Part shown: positions 9,269-19,244 of the stretch, one piece after another
Position numbering within the stretch: position 1 is the stretch's first letter
Layout: the number at the start of each line of letters is the position of its first letter
NCBI GenBank assembly: GCA_964576115.1
Contig: CAZNUA010000006.1
Span: 1 to 62,882, forward strand
Origin: CAYSYY01 sp964576115 [NCBI: uncultured Gemmatimonadota bacterium]
GTDB lineage: Bacteria; Blakebacterota; Blakebacteria; Blakebacterales
Reading direction: 5' to 3'
DNA length: 62,882 bases
Notes under the pieces: model-generated
Told to the model about the DNA's origin: nothing
Seen by the model: the letters and a program-made list of their open reading frames with translations, nothing else
The model's database searches: none
Made by a program: the position numbers and the translations under genes

Positions 9269-9297
9269 ATTATGACAGTATTATTGCATCAGGTCAC
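9269..9297 (-). promoter_or_regulatory. Promoter candidate for the DUF2807 gene, with overlapping operator dyad
   Basis: On the minus strand: GTGACC (9292-9297), 17 nt, CATAAT (9269-9274), about 120 nt upstream of the start. A near-perfect dyad covers the -10: AATATTGTCAT, one base, ATGACAGTATT (9260-9282, 10 of 11 pairs). This layout fits a dimeric repressor site. The stretch is clearly richer in A and T than its surroundings. No regulator gene is adjacent. Confidence 0.45.
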
Positions 9298-9312
9298 TGC
9301 AGGGATCGTTGC

Positions 9313-10239
9313 TCAGGGTCTGATGAAGCGGTGCAGCAGGGGCATCAGATCGTCACCGGCCCGGCCGATATCGCGGATGACGGTGAAGTGGTCGTCGTCG
9401 AGTTCATGAAACGTGGAGGGCACCCCTGACCGGCGAAGAGCCTCGTGGAACTGCTCGGCCTGTCCCGGCGCCCACCAGTCGTCGCGTGCCGCTTCGATGA
9501 CGAGGAAGGGCGGCGCATCGGGGCGGATATGTGTGAGGGGCGAGTAGCCGGGCCAGCGCTGCGGATCGGTACCGAAGGTGTTCTGCCGGCCGGAATCGAC
9601 GACCGCGAACTGCCCGCAGATCGGGATGACTCCCCGCACCCCGGCCGGGGTGTGTCCCAGGGCGGCGAGGAAGCGTGTATCCAGAATCACCGCCGCGGCC
9701 AGAAATCCCCCGGCCGAGTGTCCGCTGACCCAGATCCGGTCGGGATCGCCCCCGTATTCGGAACTATGATCGATCGTCCAGGCCAGGGCCGCCGCCACGT
9801 CTTCGGCGTGGGCCGGATAGAAGACTCGCGGGGTCAGACGGTAGTTGGGCGCGATGACGACCAGCCCCTGCCCCGCCAGGGTCCGGTAGATCCGTTCGGG
9901 GTAGTACTCGGGATCGCGCTTGTCGCTCATCCAGAAGGCCCCGCCGTGGATGAAGACAAAGACCGGCAGGAGGCCGCCCTCCTCGTTTCGGACGGGGAAG
10001 TAGAGATCGAGGACCTGAAAGGAGTCGTCGGAGGCCTCACCCCGGTAGGGAATGTCGAAACGGGTCTGGACCGCCTGTGAGCCCCGGTATCCAGGCACAT
10101 GCGAGGCCTCGGGAGACACGTTCATCGGATCATGCGGAACGGCCGTGAACCCGGCGCCGAGCAAGAGCCCTCCCGCGGCCAGGAGCAGGAGGGTCGGTCC
10201 CCATCGCCTGTGCGAATCACTCTCTCGTCCCGGCGCCAC
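9313..10239 (-). CDS. Exported alpha/beta hydrolase (esterase/lipase-like)
   Basis: 308 residues from a GTG at 10239, 9 nt after the tolC-like gene, so probably co-transcribed. An N-terminal hydrophobic segment (LLLLAAGGLLLGAGF) suggests export or anchoring. The fold is the HSL/BD-FAE-like esterase type: oxyanion motif FIHGGAFW near residue 95, the strand and loop VVIAPNYRLTP, nucleophile elbow GHSAGG near residue 168, a late Asp (IEAARDDWW) and the catalytic His in ELDDDHFTV. It probably cleaves carboxyl esters (acyl, acetyl or feruloyl) outside the cytoplasm; the substrate cannot be told from sequence. Confidence 0.8.
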   Translation of the reverse strand: MAPGRESDSHRRWGPTLLLLAAGGLLLGAGFTAVPHDPMNVSPEASHVPGYRGSQAVQTRFDIPYRGEASDDSFQVLDLYFPVRNEEGGLLPVFVFIHGGAFWMSDKRDPEYYPERIYRTLAGQGLVVIAPNYRLTPRVFYPAHAEDVAAALAWTIDHSSEYGGDPDRIWVSGHSAGGFLAAAVILDTRFLAALGHTPAGVRGVIPICGQFAVVDSGRQNTFGTDPQRWPGYSPLTHIRPDAPPFLVIEAARDDWWAPGQAEQFHEALRRSGVPSTFHELDDDHFTVIRDIGRAGDDLMPLLHRFIRP

Positions 10240-10248
10240 GGCGTATCC

Positions 10249-11802
10249 CTAGCGGAAGAAACGGTTGGAGCCGCCGCCTCGGCTGAAACCCGAGCCCTTC
10301 GTGACCGCGTCCAGATCGATCAGGGCCCGGCGCCAGTCCAGATAGGCGTTCAGGAAGTTGGCCCGGGCGTCGGTGAGCCGGTCCTGGGTCAGGAGCAGGT
10401 CCTGCACGCTGATCTCACCCTGCTGAAAACCGGCGTAATTGAGTTGATAGGAGCGGTCGGCGGCTTCGAGGCTGCGATCGAGCAGACCCAGGCGGTTCTG
10501 GGCTTCCAGAACCCGTTCGGCGGTGGCCGTGACCTCGCGCCGGATGGTCTTGAGATCTTCCTCGTTTTCCCGTTCGAGTTTGCGGATCGAGGTCAGCTGG
10601 GCTTCGACCCGGGCCTTGTTGTGGCCCCAGTCCCAGATCGGCAGGTGGAATTCGATGGCCGCCCCCCTGGCCTGGTCGGGGTCGAGGATGGCGTCGTAGA
10701 AGCGGCTCATGGTCTCGTCGCGTCCCTCCAACCCCATGGTCAGGCTGATCTCCCCGGTCAGGCGTCCCTCCGAACGCCGTTCCTCGAGTTCCATCTGGTT
10801 CGATTCCATCCACATCTGGTTGCGGCGCAGATCGGAACGCTGCTCGATGGCACGATCGATGTAGTCCTGGATGTCGATCTGGACCGGAGCGAACTCAAGG
10901 TTCATTTCGACAGCGATCGGTTCCTCGAGACTCAGCCCGATGAACTGTTTGAAGGCCGCTTCCTCGCGGGCCAGCTCACCGGCCGCTGAGGAAGCCCGGT
11001 CGCGGCAGGCGGCCAGATCGACCTCGAGCTGCAGCAGATCGGCTTCGGGCATCCGGCCGGCCGCAAAGCGCTCCTGCCCCGTGGCGTAGAGCTCTTCGAG
11101 CCGCTGGCACTCGGCCCGGGCCAGAGAATCGAGGTAGGTTTTCTCGTACAGCTCGAAGAAGTCCTGGGAAACCTGGGTCACGATCCGGATCTGCTCGTCG
11201 TTATAGGAAAGCTGGGTCCCTTCGAGCTGCAGTTCGGCCCGGCGGATGTTGTTGCGGATGCGGTTGGGCTGCAGGATCGGCTGTTCGTAGCGCAGGAAGA
11301 GCCGGCCGTAGTAGGTCTTCTTGCCCGGAGTGTAGGTGAAGAGCTCGTCCTGGGTGCGGTAGAGAACGCCGTTGAGCGAAACCTCGCCGTTGGTGGGCAG
11401 GGGCTGTCGGATCGAGAGAGCCCCCGAGTAACGGGCCGCCCGGGTGCTCAGGACCTTCGGATCGCCGGTCGAGGGATCGATGATTTCCTTGATCGACTGG
11501 TCGAAGTCGGGGATCACCAGATCGAAACTGGCGTTGGAACGCAGCCGGGCCCGGCTGGAGACCAGGTTGAACTGGTCGCGTTCCAGATCGAGCTGGACGC
11601 CCTCTATGCGCCACGAGCGTTCCAGAGCCAGAGTAATGGCGCTCTCGAGGTCGAGAACGGTCGGTCTCACGTCGCCGGAATCGAACGTGGCAGGACGCCA
11701 GGCGGGCTGGGCCCGGGCTCCCGCGATTGGCACGGCGCTCAGCAGGGCTGTCAGAACCAGGGCAAGGATGTACGTCGGACTCAGGTGAAAGCGTCGAACC
11801 AT
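10249..11802 (-). CDS. TolC family outer membrane channel protein
   Basis: 517 residues from the ATG at 11802, which has GGAGAT upstream and gives a proper Sec signal (ILALVLTALLSAVPIAGARAQ); a frame from 11883 would add 27 unlikely residues. It has the two-repeat helical pattern of outer membrane efflux proteins: LDLESAITLALERSWRIEG opens repeat one, and long amphipathic helices with AxxRRNQ-type turns and a closing FQQGEISVQDLLLTQDRLTDARANFLNAYLDWRRALIDLD (shown in parts: residues about 455-500) end repeat two. It would form the outer membrane duct of a tripartite exporter, but no membrane fusion protein or pump gene is adjacent. It is downstream of rpoD on the same strand. Confidence 0.85.
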   Translation of the reverse strand: MVRRFHLSPTYILALVLTALLSAVPIAGARAQPAWRPATFDSGDVRPTVLDLESAITLALERSWRIEGVQLDLERDQFNLVSSRARLRSNASFDLVIPDFDQSIKEIIDPSTGDPKVLSTRAARYSGALSIRQPLPTNGEVSLNGVLYRTQDELFTYTPGKKTYYGRLFLRYEQPILQPNRIRNNIRRAELQLEGTQLSYNDEQIRIVTQVSQDFFELYEKTYLDSLARAECQRLEELYATGQERFAAGRMPEADLLQLEVDLAACRDRASSAAGELAREEAAFKQFIGLSLEEPIAVEMNLEFAPVQIDIQDYIDRAIEQRSDLRRNQMWMESNQMELEERRSEGRLTGEISLTMGLEGRDETMSRFYDAILDPDQARGAAIEFHLPIWDWGHNKARVEAQLTSIRKLERENEEDLKTIRREVTATAERVLEAQNRLGLLDRSLEAADRSYQLNYAGFQQGEISVQDLLLTQDRLTDARANFLNAYLDWRRALIDLDAVTKGSGFSRGGGSNRFFR

Positions 11803-11924
11803 CAGAATGATCTCCCGGATCTTCAGAGGTTTGTGTGAGGGGCCGTCAGCGGCGTTCGGGTCCTGCGACTGAAACTGATACACCGTGGGGACGATCGTTA
11901 TTCAGGCCTCACAACCCTGTACGC

Positions 11925-13805
11925 TCAGGGCAGGTTCTTGTACCCGGTCAGTTTCGACTGCCGGCTGGGATGCTTGAGTTTGCGCAGGGCCTGGGCCTCG
12001 ATCTGCCGGATCCTCTCGCGCGTGACGTTGAAGATGTTCCCGACCTCCTCCAGGGTCCGGGGCTGGCCGTCGCCCAGACCGAACCTGAGTCTGATGACCC
12101 GCTCCTCGCGGGCGGTCAGGGTCGAGAGAACCTTGTTCATCTGTTCCTGCAGCATGTAGGCCGCAGCCTTCTGCGCCGGTGAATCGGCCTTGGGATCCTC
12201 GATGAAGTCGACCATCTGGGAGCCCTCGTCGTCGCCGACCGGCTTATCGAGACTGATCGGATTGTGCGCCACCTTGAGCACGGTGCGCAGTTTGCCGATC
12301 GGCATGTCGAGCCGCTCGGCCAGCTCGGGCGGAGTCGGCTCGCGGCCATCCTCCTGAACCATGGTCCGGCTGGCCCGCAGGATCTTGTTGATGGCTTCGA
12401 TGGTGTGGACCGGAACCCGGATGGTGCGGGCCTGATCGGCAATGGCGCGGGTGATTGCCTGGCGGATCCACCAGGTGGCGTAGGTCGAGAACTTATACCC
12501 TTTCTTGTAGTCGAATTTTTCGACCGCCCGCATCAGACCGGCGTTGCCTTCCTGGATCAGGTCGAGGAACTCCAGGCCCCGATTGGTGTATTTCTTGGCG
12601 ATCGAAATGACCAATCGCACGTTGGCCTCGACCATTTCCTCTTTGGCCCGTTCCCGCTCGCGCTCGAGCTTGCGGATGCGGCGCAGATCGTGGGCCAGAC
12701 GGTCCATGTCGGAACCGACGTTCTGCTCCAGACGCCGGATGCGTCGCTGGATGTTGGCGATGTCACGGTCGAAGGCGCCCAGGGTGTTCGGGGTATGACC
12801 GGTCTCCTTCTGGACCGTGGCGGCAGACATCTTCTTGCCCGAGCCACGCACGTATTCCCTGATCCGGCCGGCGTCCAGGCCGGCGTCCTTTTCGATGGCG
12901 CGGACCTCGATGGCGGTCTCCGCCATCTGTTCGAAGACCGTTTCCATGTCCTCGACCATGCATTCCATCCAACTGGGGTGGATGTTCATCTGGTTGAAGA
13001 CCTGCCAGCTCTTCTCGCAGGCCTGCGCGAAAGACACCTCGAGTTCTTCGCGCGTCGACCGGGAGCGGCAGCGGCGGATTTCCTGGCGCAGGGCATCGAT
13101 CTTCTTCTCCCTGCTGTTCATATCGTCTACCAGCGCGAGGAACCGCTCGCGGGCCGGACCGCTGCAGGCATCGCGCAGTTCGCCGTCCACGACTTCGTCG
13201 ACGCGCAGAGATCCTGCCTGAATCCGCCGTCCGAAGCTCGAAATCTGGCTGAACGCAGGCCGCGATCGCATCAGGGCTTTCTCGATGCCGTGCTGGGCCG
13301 CTTCGATGCGACGGGCGATACGGATCTCACCCTTGCGATCGAGCAGAGGAACCCGTCCCATTTCACGCATGTAGATCCAGACCGGGTCGTCGTACTTGAC
13401 CCTCCCGAGCGGTTCCTGGGTGCCCTTTTCACGGCGGCTTTTCCACTCCTTGTCGAGGCTGTCATCCTCCCAATCGGAATCCTCGTCTTCGAGGATATCC
13501 CCGAGGGTGTCGTCCTCATCCTCTTCACCCTCAGCCTCGTCGCCGGTCTCTTCGTCGTCGGCCTGTTCCTCCGATTGGGCCCGCTGGGCGTCGTATTCCT
13601 CCAGAGCCTGTCGTCCTTTCTCGGAATCCTCCTCGACGATCTCTACGCCCACGGCCCTGATGGCCTCGTAGATATCGTCCAGTTGACAGGGATCTTCCAT
13701 GTCGTCGGGCAGCAGATCGTTCACCATCTGGTAGGTGAGGATCCGGGCGCTCTTGATGCGCGCGATGAGTTCTTCGAAGCCCTTCCGATTCAGCAGGTCG
13801 CTCAC
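11925..13805 (-). CDS. rpoD: Primary RNA polymerase sigma factor (sigma-70)
   Basis: 626 residues. Region 1.1 (about 1-80) is followed by a very acidic linker ([20 protein letters not shown]), region 1.2 ([16 protein letters not shown], about 140-155), a long non-conserved insert, region 2 ([39 protein letters not shown], about 395-465), region 3 and region 4 ([20 protein letters not shown], about 585-605), including the HTH that reads the -35 box. This is the full housekeeping set. The GTG start shares its G with the TAG stop of dnaG and has AGGAG upstream, so the two are translationally coupled, as in the classic macromolecular synthesis operon. Confidence 0.97.
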   Translation of the reverse strand: MSDLLNRKGFEELIARIKSARILTYQMVNDLLPDDMEDPCQLDDIYEAIRAVGVEIVEEDSEKGRQALEEYDAQRAQSEEQADDEETGDEAEGEEDEDDTLGDILEDEDSDWEDDSLDKEWKSRREKGTQEPLGRVKYDDPVWIYMREMGRVPLLDRKGEIRIARRIEAAQHGIEKALMRSRPAFSQISSFGRRIQAGSLRVDEVVDGELRDACSGPARERFLALVDDMNSREKKIDALRQEIRRCRSRSTREELEVSFAQACEKSWQVFNQMNIHPSWMECMVEDMETVFEQMAETAIEVRAIEKDAGLDAGRIREYVRGSGKKMSAATVQKETGHTPNTLGAFDRDIANIQRRIRRLEQNVGSDMDRLAHDLRRIRKLERERERAKEEMVEANVRLVISIAKKYTNRGLEFLDLIQEGNAGLMRAVEKFDYKKGYKFSTYATWWIRQAITRAIADQARTIRVPVHTIEAINKILRASRTMVQEDGREPTPPELAERLDMPIGKLRTVLKVAHNPISLDKPVGDDEGSQMVDFIEDPKADSPAQKAAAYMLQEQMNKVLSTLTAREERVIRLRFGLGDGQPRTLEEVGNIFNVTRERIRQIEAQALRKLKHPSRQSKLTGYKNLP

Positions 13806-15547
13806 TATCTCAGCTCCTGATACTCTTTCAGCAGTCGGGCGAGAGTGTCTTCATCCCCGGCCCGTTTCGCCTGTTCTATCGCTGTTCTGAGCCGTTTGCG
13901 TTTCGACTTCAGGCGGCGGCTCTCCAGACCCGCCTTGATTTCGGCTGCCAGTTCGACATCCCGGTCTTCCCGCTCGCCGGCGTCGTCGGCCAGGATCGAG
14001 GCCAGCAGGTTGCGGGCCCGGGCCGGCGCCTGTTCGATCAGGTGATCGATCCCGGCCGCACCGGGCTCGGAGGCGATCAACGTGAAAAGAGCCCGGGTGC
14101 GTTGGTCGTGAAAATCGTTCTCTTCGAGACCGTCCATCAGCTCGGGGCGCAGATCGGCCCGGGTGATCAACAGACGGATGAGTTCTGTCTCTAGCCGTCC
14201 GGGCGCAGGGGCCGCCCGCTCGGTTCCCGTCTCGTCGGGACGCTGCTCCCAGGCCGATTCCCGGGCTGCGATGGTCTCCAGTTCCCGTTTCAGAGTGTTC
14301 TCGTCCAGGCCGATCCGCACCGAGAGTTGCTGCAGACTCAGGGCCCGCCGCAGTTCGTCGCTGTCGTACCGCAGCAGTTCGAGCAGCCCGCGGGCGGCCT
14401 GGGCCCGCCCCCCGACGTCACGCTCCTCGAGGGTGGGCGAGAGCTGGGCCAGGTAGAAGGGAACGATCGTCTCGGCGTGCCGCAGCCTCGAGCGGAAGGC
14501 TTCGGCTCCCTCGGAGCGGATCAGGGTGTCGGGGTCATCGCCCGAGGGCATTCCCAGAAAGGCCACCTCGAGTCCCTCGTGCACCAGGCTCGTATACGAT
14601 CCCAGCGCGGCTTTGATGCCGGCCGGGTCGGCGTCGAAGAGGAGCAGGACCTTTTTGACAAGTCGTTTCAGGATCAAAGCCTGATCGTGGGTGAAAGCGG
14701 TGCCGCTGGCGGCGATGACGGCTTCGATCCCGGCCTGATGCAGGCTCATGACGTCGAAGTAGCCTTCGACCAGCAGGGCCCGTTCTTCCTTGAGCAGGGC
14801 CTTCACTGCCTGGGGCAGGCCGTAGAGGACTTTGCCTTTCGAGTAGAGCGGTGTCTCGGGGCTGTTGAGGTATTTCGGGCCGTCTTCCTCCTCGCCCAGG
14901 AGCCGCCCCCCGAACCCGATGACTCGTCCCCGGCGGTCCATGAAGGGAAAGACGATACGGTTACGGAAGGTGTCATAGTACCCCCCGCCCTCGCGCCGCT
15001 TCACCAGACCGGCTTCGGCCATGAGGGTATCCGGTACGCCTTTGGCATTCAGGTGGCTATGGAGTCCGTCCCATCCCGGGGGGGCGAAGCCGATCCGGAA
15101 TGTCCGGGCCGTCACGCCGGTGATTCCCCGTTCTTTCAGATAGTCGACCGCCGGGCGGCCCTGGGGAGCTTTCAGATTGGCGGCGAACCAGTCGGCGCTC
15201 TCTTCAAGAACCCCGCGCAGCCGGTCGGTGCGGTCGGTGCCGGGCTCGGCGCTGCGCCGGGGCATGGGTATCCCCGCCCGCCGGGCCAGCTCTTCGACAG
15301 CCTGCGGGAAACTCATGCCCTCCCGTTCGGTCAGGAAGGTGATCGCATTTCCCCCCGCGCCGCATCCGAAGCAGTAATACATGCCCCGCTCCCGGTTCAC
15401 GCTGAAGGAGGGGGTCTTCTCATTATGAAAGGGACAGAGCCCGAACCAGTTCTTCCCTTTTTTCTTCAGTTTCACGTAGGGCGAGATCAGCTCGACGATA
15501 TCGGTAGCCGTACGCACCTCTTCGAGGAAATGTTCGTCGAACTTCAC
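13805..15547 (-). CDS. dnaG: DNA primase
   Basis: 580 residues; makes RNA primers at the replication fork. The N-terminal CHC2 zinc finger is intact ([12 protein letters not shown] with [10 protein letters not shown], residues about 37-66). The catalytic core has the TOPRIM domain: [16 protein letters not shown] near 258 with its Glu, and [11 protein letters not shown] near 300 with the DxD metal ligands. The C-terminal part (from about 430) is the helicase-binding region and is less conserved. The ATG overlaps the mutS2 stop by 4 nt, and the TAG stop shares one base with the rpoD start. Length and domains are normal for the family. Confidence 0.96.
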   Translation of the reverse strand: MKFDEHFLEEVRTATDIVELISPYVKLKKKGKNWFGLCPFHNEKTPSFSVNRERGMYYCFGCGAGGNAITFLTEREGMSFPQAVEELARRAGIPMPRRSAEPGTDRTDRLRGVLEESADWFAANLKAPQGRPAVDYLKERGITGVTARTFRIGFAPPGWDGLHSHLNAKGVPDTLMAEAGLVKRREGGGYYDTFRNRIVFPFMDRRGRVIGFGGRLLGEEEDGPKYLNSPETPLYSKGKVLYGLPQAVKALLKEERALLVEGYFDVMSLHQAGIEAVIAASGTAFTHDQALILKRLVKKVLLLFDADPAGIKAALGSYTSLVHEGLEVAFLGMPSGDDPDTLIRSEGAEAFRSRLRHAETIVPFYLAQLSPTLEERDVGGRAQAARGLLELLRYDSDELRRALSLQQLSVRIGLDENTLKRELETIAARESAWEQRPDETGTERAAPAPGRLETELIRLLITRADLRPELMDGLEENDFHDQRTRALFTLIASEPGAAGIDHLIEQAPARARNLLASILADDAGEREDRDVELAAEIKAGLESRRLKSKRKRLRTAIEQAKRAGDEDTLARLLKEYQELR

Positions 15548-17904
15548 GATTCATCCCCCGTCAGTTTCACCTCGGTCACACCGACTCCCCCGGGACGTCC
15601 CTGCTCGAGGGCGAAACTGGCCACTTCGGGATGCTCGCGGAGCACTTCGGCCACGACCCGGCGCAGCACACCCGCCCCCGAACCGTGAATGATCCGCACC
15701 CGCCCGAGCCCGGCCAGTAGGGCGTCGTCGAGGTACTTCTCGACCCGGCGGCGGGCCTCGTCGGCCCGCAGACCGATGATCTCCAGCCGGTCGGGAACCG
15801 TTTTGAGCGGGGTGCGGACTCCGCTGCGTGGGACCGCAGTCGGTTCGTCGGGGAGCGGATCGATCTCGGCCCGATCCACGTCCAGAGAAAGGGAACCGGC
15901 CTGGACTCTGATGCGTTCGGCTCCGGTCGAGAGCACCGTTGCCGGCCGCTGCAGGTTGCGAAGCATGACCCGATCGCCTTCGCGCAGTTCACCCTGCCGC
16001 TGGGGCCGATCACCGGCGGCCTGATCGGAAGCGATCGCCCCGACTTCCGCCTCGATCCGGCCGACCTCGGCGTGAGCCTGTTTGATGGCTTCCCGCTCGG
16101 CGGATCGTTCCCGGATCTCACGGACCGCGGTCTCGATACGGCGCCGGGCGCCCTCGATGATGGCGCGGGCTTCCTCGGCGGCCCGGTGGCGCTCCAGCCG
16201 GGCGTTCTCGTCCAGTTCGGCGCGCAGGGTCTCGTAGCGCTCTCGTTCGGTCCGGGCCAGACGGGCGTTCCGTTCGGCCGACAGGGTGTGAGTGCGCAGC
16301 TCCTCGCGCAGAGCCTCGGTTTCCTTCAGCACCTCCTCGAGACTTCGTTCTTCGGGGCCCAGCCAATCCCGGGCCCTTTCGATGATCGGATCGGGCAGGC
16401 CGGATCGGGCGGCAATCTCGAAGGCGAAACTCCGTCCCGGTTCGCCGGCCAGAAACTCGTAGGTCGGGGTCAGGGCGGTATCGGAGAAGACCATCCGGCC
16501 GTTGCCCATGCCCGGGGTGCGAGCGGCATGATTCTTGATGCGTCCGTCGTGCGTGATGCAGACCGTCCAGGCTCCGGCGTGCGTGAGGGCCTCGAGGATG
16601 GCGATCGCCAGAGCCGCGCCCTGAGCCGGGTCGGTTCCCGAACCCGCTTCGTCGATCAGGCAGAGCTGGCCCTCGCTCATGTCGGCCAGCATCTCCCGCA
16701 GGCGTCTGAGGCGGCCGGTGAAGGTCGAGAGGTCGGCCTCGAGCGACTGTTCGTCGCCGATATCGATGTGGAGCCGATGGATCCAGGGAATCCGGCTCGG
16801 TTCGGCGGCCGGAATCGGCAGACCGCACAACCCCAGGGCGGTACAGAAACCGATCGTCTGCAGAGCGACCGTCTTTCCCCCCGCATTCGGTCCCGAAATC
16901 ACCAGGGTTCGCTCCCGGGGAGTCAGCGACAGGGTCAGCGGTACGACCTCGTCGGTTCCATGAACGGACGCCAGCAGCGGGTGACGGGCTTCGATCAGGT
17001 CGAGTCCCCCGCTCTCGCTCACAAGCGGCAGAACGAGCGGTCCGGAGGCGGTGTACAGAGCCGCGGCCCGGGCCGCATCGAGCACGGCCAGGCGGTCGAG
17101 ATCGGTCTCGAGGTCCTCTCTCCGTTCGGCGCACCGGCTCGTGAGTTCGGACCTGATTCGTTCTTCTTCCTGTTCGGCGTCGCGGCGAAGTTCCCGCAAT
17201 TCGAGGGCGGCGTCGGCGAGTTCGTCCGGTTCGATGAAAAGCGTCTGGCCGCTGCGTGACCGGTCCAGGGCGGCGCCGCTCAGGCGACGGCGCTGTTCGG
17301 CGGGGACGGCAATCGCGAAGCGCCCCTCGCGCAGAACCGGTTCCGGTTCGGCGGCCACTCCTTCGCGGTGCAGCCGTTCGGCCAGGGTGTGGGCGGTGGC
17401 GCGAAGTCGTTCTTCGGCCCGGTTGACGGCGCGTCGCAACCGGGCCAGCTCGGGACTGGCGTCGTCGCGCAGTTCCCCGCCCGGTTCGAGCGCCCCGTCG
17501 AGGGCCTCGAATTCGGTTTGGTACGACGCTATCCGGCCGTACCGCTCCAGCCAGGTCGGTAGAGCCCCGGTTCCGCCCCCCTGCAGGTACCGGTTCATTG
17601 CTTCCAGGGCGCCGGTCACGAGCCTCAGATCCCACAGCCCGGCGCCGTCGAGTCGCACGCCGGCGACCTGCAGGCGCTCCAGGCAGTCGTCGATGTCGGG
17701 TAGAGGTTCGAAGGGCGGCCGCACGTCGGCGGTCAGACTGCGTTCGAGTTCGGTGTGAAGTCGCTGGTGGCGCTCGAGTTCGGTCAGGTCGGTGAAGGGT
17801 TGCACCTCGAGCAGGCGTATCCGCCCGCGCGGGGTACAGGCTCCTTCGGCGATCTTCTCGATCAGATCATCGAAGGCCAGACGATCCAGATCGAATTGTC
17901 TCAA
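15544..17904 (-). CDS. mutS2: MutS2 family ATPase with Smr domain
   Basis: 786 residues from a TTG overlapping the yqeY stop (TTGA). It has MutS core and clamp helices, then the ABC-type ATPase: Walker A ISGPNAGGKTVALQTIG (about 335-350) and Walker B LCLIDEAGSGTDP (about 415). A long coiled coil follows (about 510-620), then a KOW-like segment and a C-terminal Smr domain (about 700-786, VRIIHGSGAGVLRR). In other bacteria MutS2 rescues collided ribosomes or suppresses recombination. The usual LDLRG nuclease motif at the start of Smr reads LEIIG here, so nuclease activity is doubtful (see findings). Confidence 0.93.
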   Translation of the reverse strand: MRQFDLDRLAFDDLIEKIAEGACTPRGRIRLLEVQPFTDLTELERHQRLHTELERSLTADVRPPFEPLPDIDDCLERLQVAGVRLDGAGLWDLRLVTGALEAMNRYLQGGGTGALPTWLERYGRIASYQTEFEALDGALEPGGELRDDASPELARLRRAVNRAEERLRATAHTLAERLHREGVAAEPEPVLREGRFAIAVPAEQRRRLSGAALDRSRSGQTLFIEPDELADAALELRELRRDAEQEEERIRSELTSRCAERREDLETDLDRLAVLDAARAAALYTASGPLVLPLVSESGGLDLIEARHPLLASVHGTDEVVPLTLSLTPRERTLVISGPNAGGKTVALQTIGFCTALGLCGLPIPAAEPSRIPWIHRLHIDIGDEQSLEADLSTFTGRLRRLREMLADMSEGQLCLIDEAGSGTDPAQGAALAIAILEALTHAGAWTVCITHDGRIKNHAARTPGMGNGRMVFSDTALTPTYEFLAGEPGRSFAFEIAARSGLPDPIIERARDWLGPEERSLEEVLKETEALREELRTHTLSAERNARLARTERERYETLRAELDENARLERHRAAEEARAIIEGARRRIETAVREIRERSAEREAIKQAHAEVGRIEAEVGAIASDQAAGDRPQRQGELREGDRVMLRNLQRPATVLSTGAERIRVQAGSLSLDVDRAEIDPLPDEPTAVPRSGVRTPLKTVPDRLEIIGLRADEARRRVEKYLDDALLAGLGRVRIIHGSGAGVLRRVVAEVLREHPEVASFALEQGRPGGVGVTEVKLTGDES

Positions 17905-18359
17905 TCGGCAATCCGCTGTAGTTCGTCACGGGCCAGTTCGCTCACGACCCGACCCTCGGCCTGGCCCTGCAGACGTTCCATGCTCGCCTTCATGAGACAT
18001 CCCATATCCTCCGGTCCTCTCAGACCCTCGGCGGCGATGATGTCACGCAGCACGTCGCGGATTCCGGCTTCCTCCATCTGCTCGGGCAGGTAGCTCTCGA
18101 TCAGGTCGAGTTCGTAGGTCTCTTTTTCGACCAGATCGGCTCGATCCCCGCTCGCGAACGCTTCGATCGATTCCCGCCGGCCCCGGGCCTGGCGGGTCAG
18201 AACAGCGATCACATCGTCATCGCTCAGGTCCGCCTGCTTCTCTTTCTGCGCGTACTGGATCTGAGAGATGATGAAGCGCAGAGCCCCGACCCTGGCTCTA
18301 TCGCCCCCCTTGAGAGCGTTCGTGAGATCGTTCTGGATAGTGTTGAGAAGACTGGACAT
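17901..18359 (-). CDS. yqeY: GatB/YqeY domain protein
   Basis: 152 residues from the ATG at 18359 (GGGAG upstream); a longer frame from 18440 has no homology-like content. The product is all-helical and follows the YqeY pattern: SLLNTIQNDLTNALKGGD, then RVGALRFIISQIQYAQKEK, the charged ESIEAFASGDRADLVEKE, and LIESYLPEQM. YqeY resembles the tRNA-binding tail domain of GatB; its cellular role is not settled. It ends in overlap with mutS2. A promoter candidate lies upstream (18476-18505), so it may head the yqeY-mutS2-dnaG-rpoD unit. Confidence 0.9.
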   Translation of the reverse strand: MSSLLNTIQNDLTNALKGGDRARVGALRFIISQIQYAQKEKQADLSDDDVIAVLTRQARGRRESIEAFASGDRADLVEKETYELDLIESYLPEQMEEAGIRDVLRDIIAAEGLRGPEDMGCLMKASMERLQGQAEGRVVSELARDELQRIAD

Positions 18360-18475
18360 CGACACTCCCGGGCGCAGGTCGAACGGGCGGGCACGAGACG
18401 CAAAATGAGCGTCCGGACAATCTCCGCAAGGTAAAACCACACCTGCGGCGCAACTGCGGCTCCTTTTCTTGTCCG

Positions 18476-18505
18476 ACTATAAGGTATAATGACGCTTTTC
18501 TACAA
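18476..18505 (-). promoter_or_regulatory. Promoter candidate for the yqeY-mutS2-dnaG-rpoD unit
   Basis: Minus strand: TTGTAG (18500-18505), 18 nt, TATAGT (18476-18481, 5 of 6 consensus bases), about 120 nt upstream of yqeY. It sits in the only AT-rich gap of the block, between rsmE and yqeY. The spacing is one base longer than ideal. A long leader would result; no riboswitch-like fold is obvious in it. Confidence 0.4.
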
Positions 18506-18515
18506 GTATTTAATA

Positions 18516-19244
18516 TTATTTATCTTCACAGAGTAATATGGAAAGAGCAGCAACCGCAGCTGTTTCACTTCTCAACCGCCGGGCGCCACAATGAACGATC
18601 CGGGCTCCGGCTGCCTCGGCGTCATCCCGCTCGGCCCGACTCAATCCTCCTTCGGGACCGATGAGCAGACCGAGGTCATCGACGCCGCGCGCGCGCAGCT
18701 CCCGGCCCACATCGCCCAGGCTTTGATAGCCGTCGTCGTCGGCGACCAGAAGCGGAAAGCGGACCGCTTCGGGAAGAAAAACGGACCAGGGTCGGGGCTC
18801 GGACACGCTCGGAATCAAACCGCGGCCGCACTGTTTGGCGGCTTCGGCGGCGATCCTCTCGAGCCGGCCGGTTCTGACCCGGCCTCGTTCGACCCTTTCG
18901 GTCAGAACCGGGACGAACGCCGCGAGACCGAGGGCTGTCCCTCCGGACAGGGCCTGCTCGAGAGCCGCCGGTCGGATCTGCGCCTGATAAAGCGTGATGC
19001 GGACCGGCGGTTCACGCCACTGCTCCACGATCTCGCGAACCCGCACGCGGGCTCCGTCGGGACCGGTTTCGAGTTCGCATCGCAGACCTCGACCGTCACC
19101 TACCACCGCCCAGACCTCTTCTCCCTCACGAACCCGGCGAACCCGTATCAGATGGTGACTTTCGTCGGGCTCGAGGGCCACGCTCAGGCCCGGTTCGGGA
19201 TCCGGGGCCCCGTCGGGCCAGAGAACGCAGTGCAGTTCGCTCAT
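18516..19244 (-). CDS. rsmE: 16S rRNA m3U1498 methyltransferase RsmE
   Basis: 242 residues. The N-terminal PUA-like segment (ESHHLIRVRRVREGEEVWAV in part) leads into a SPOUT methyltransferase with the trefoil-knot sequences LLIGPEGGLSRAERDDA (about 193-210) and LRSETAAVAALSIL near the C-terminus, both diagnostic of RsmE. It methylates N3 of U1498 in 16S rRNA. The ATG overlaps the prmA stop by 4 nt, so prmA-rsmE are coupled, as in many bacteria. Confidence 0.95.
   Translation of the reverse strand: MSELHCVLWPDGAPDPEPGLSVALEPDESHHLIRVRRVREGEEVWAVVGDGRGLRCELETGPDGARVRVREIVEQWREPPVRITLYQAQIRPAALEQALSGGTALGLAAFVPVLTERVERGRVRTGRLERIAAEAAKQCGRGLIPSVSEPRPWSVFLPEAVRFPLLVADDDGYQSLGDVGRELRARGVDDLGLLIGPEGGLSRAERDDAEAAGARIVHCGARRLRSETAAVAALSILLCEDK

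Noticed and set aside
12264-15688. Long plus-strand frames opposite rpoD and dnaG
   Set aside because: Shadows of two unmistakable housekeeping genes.
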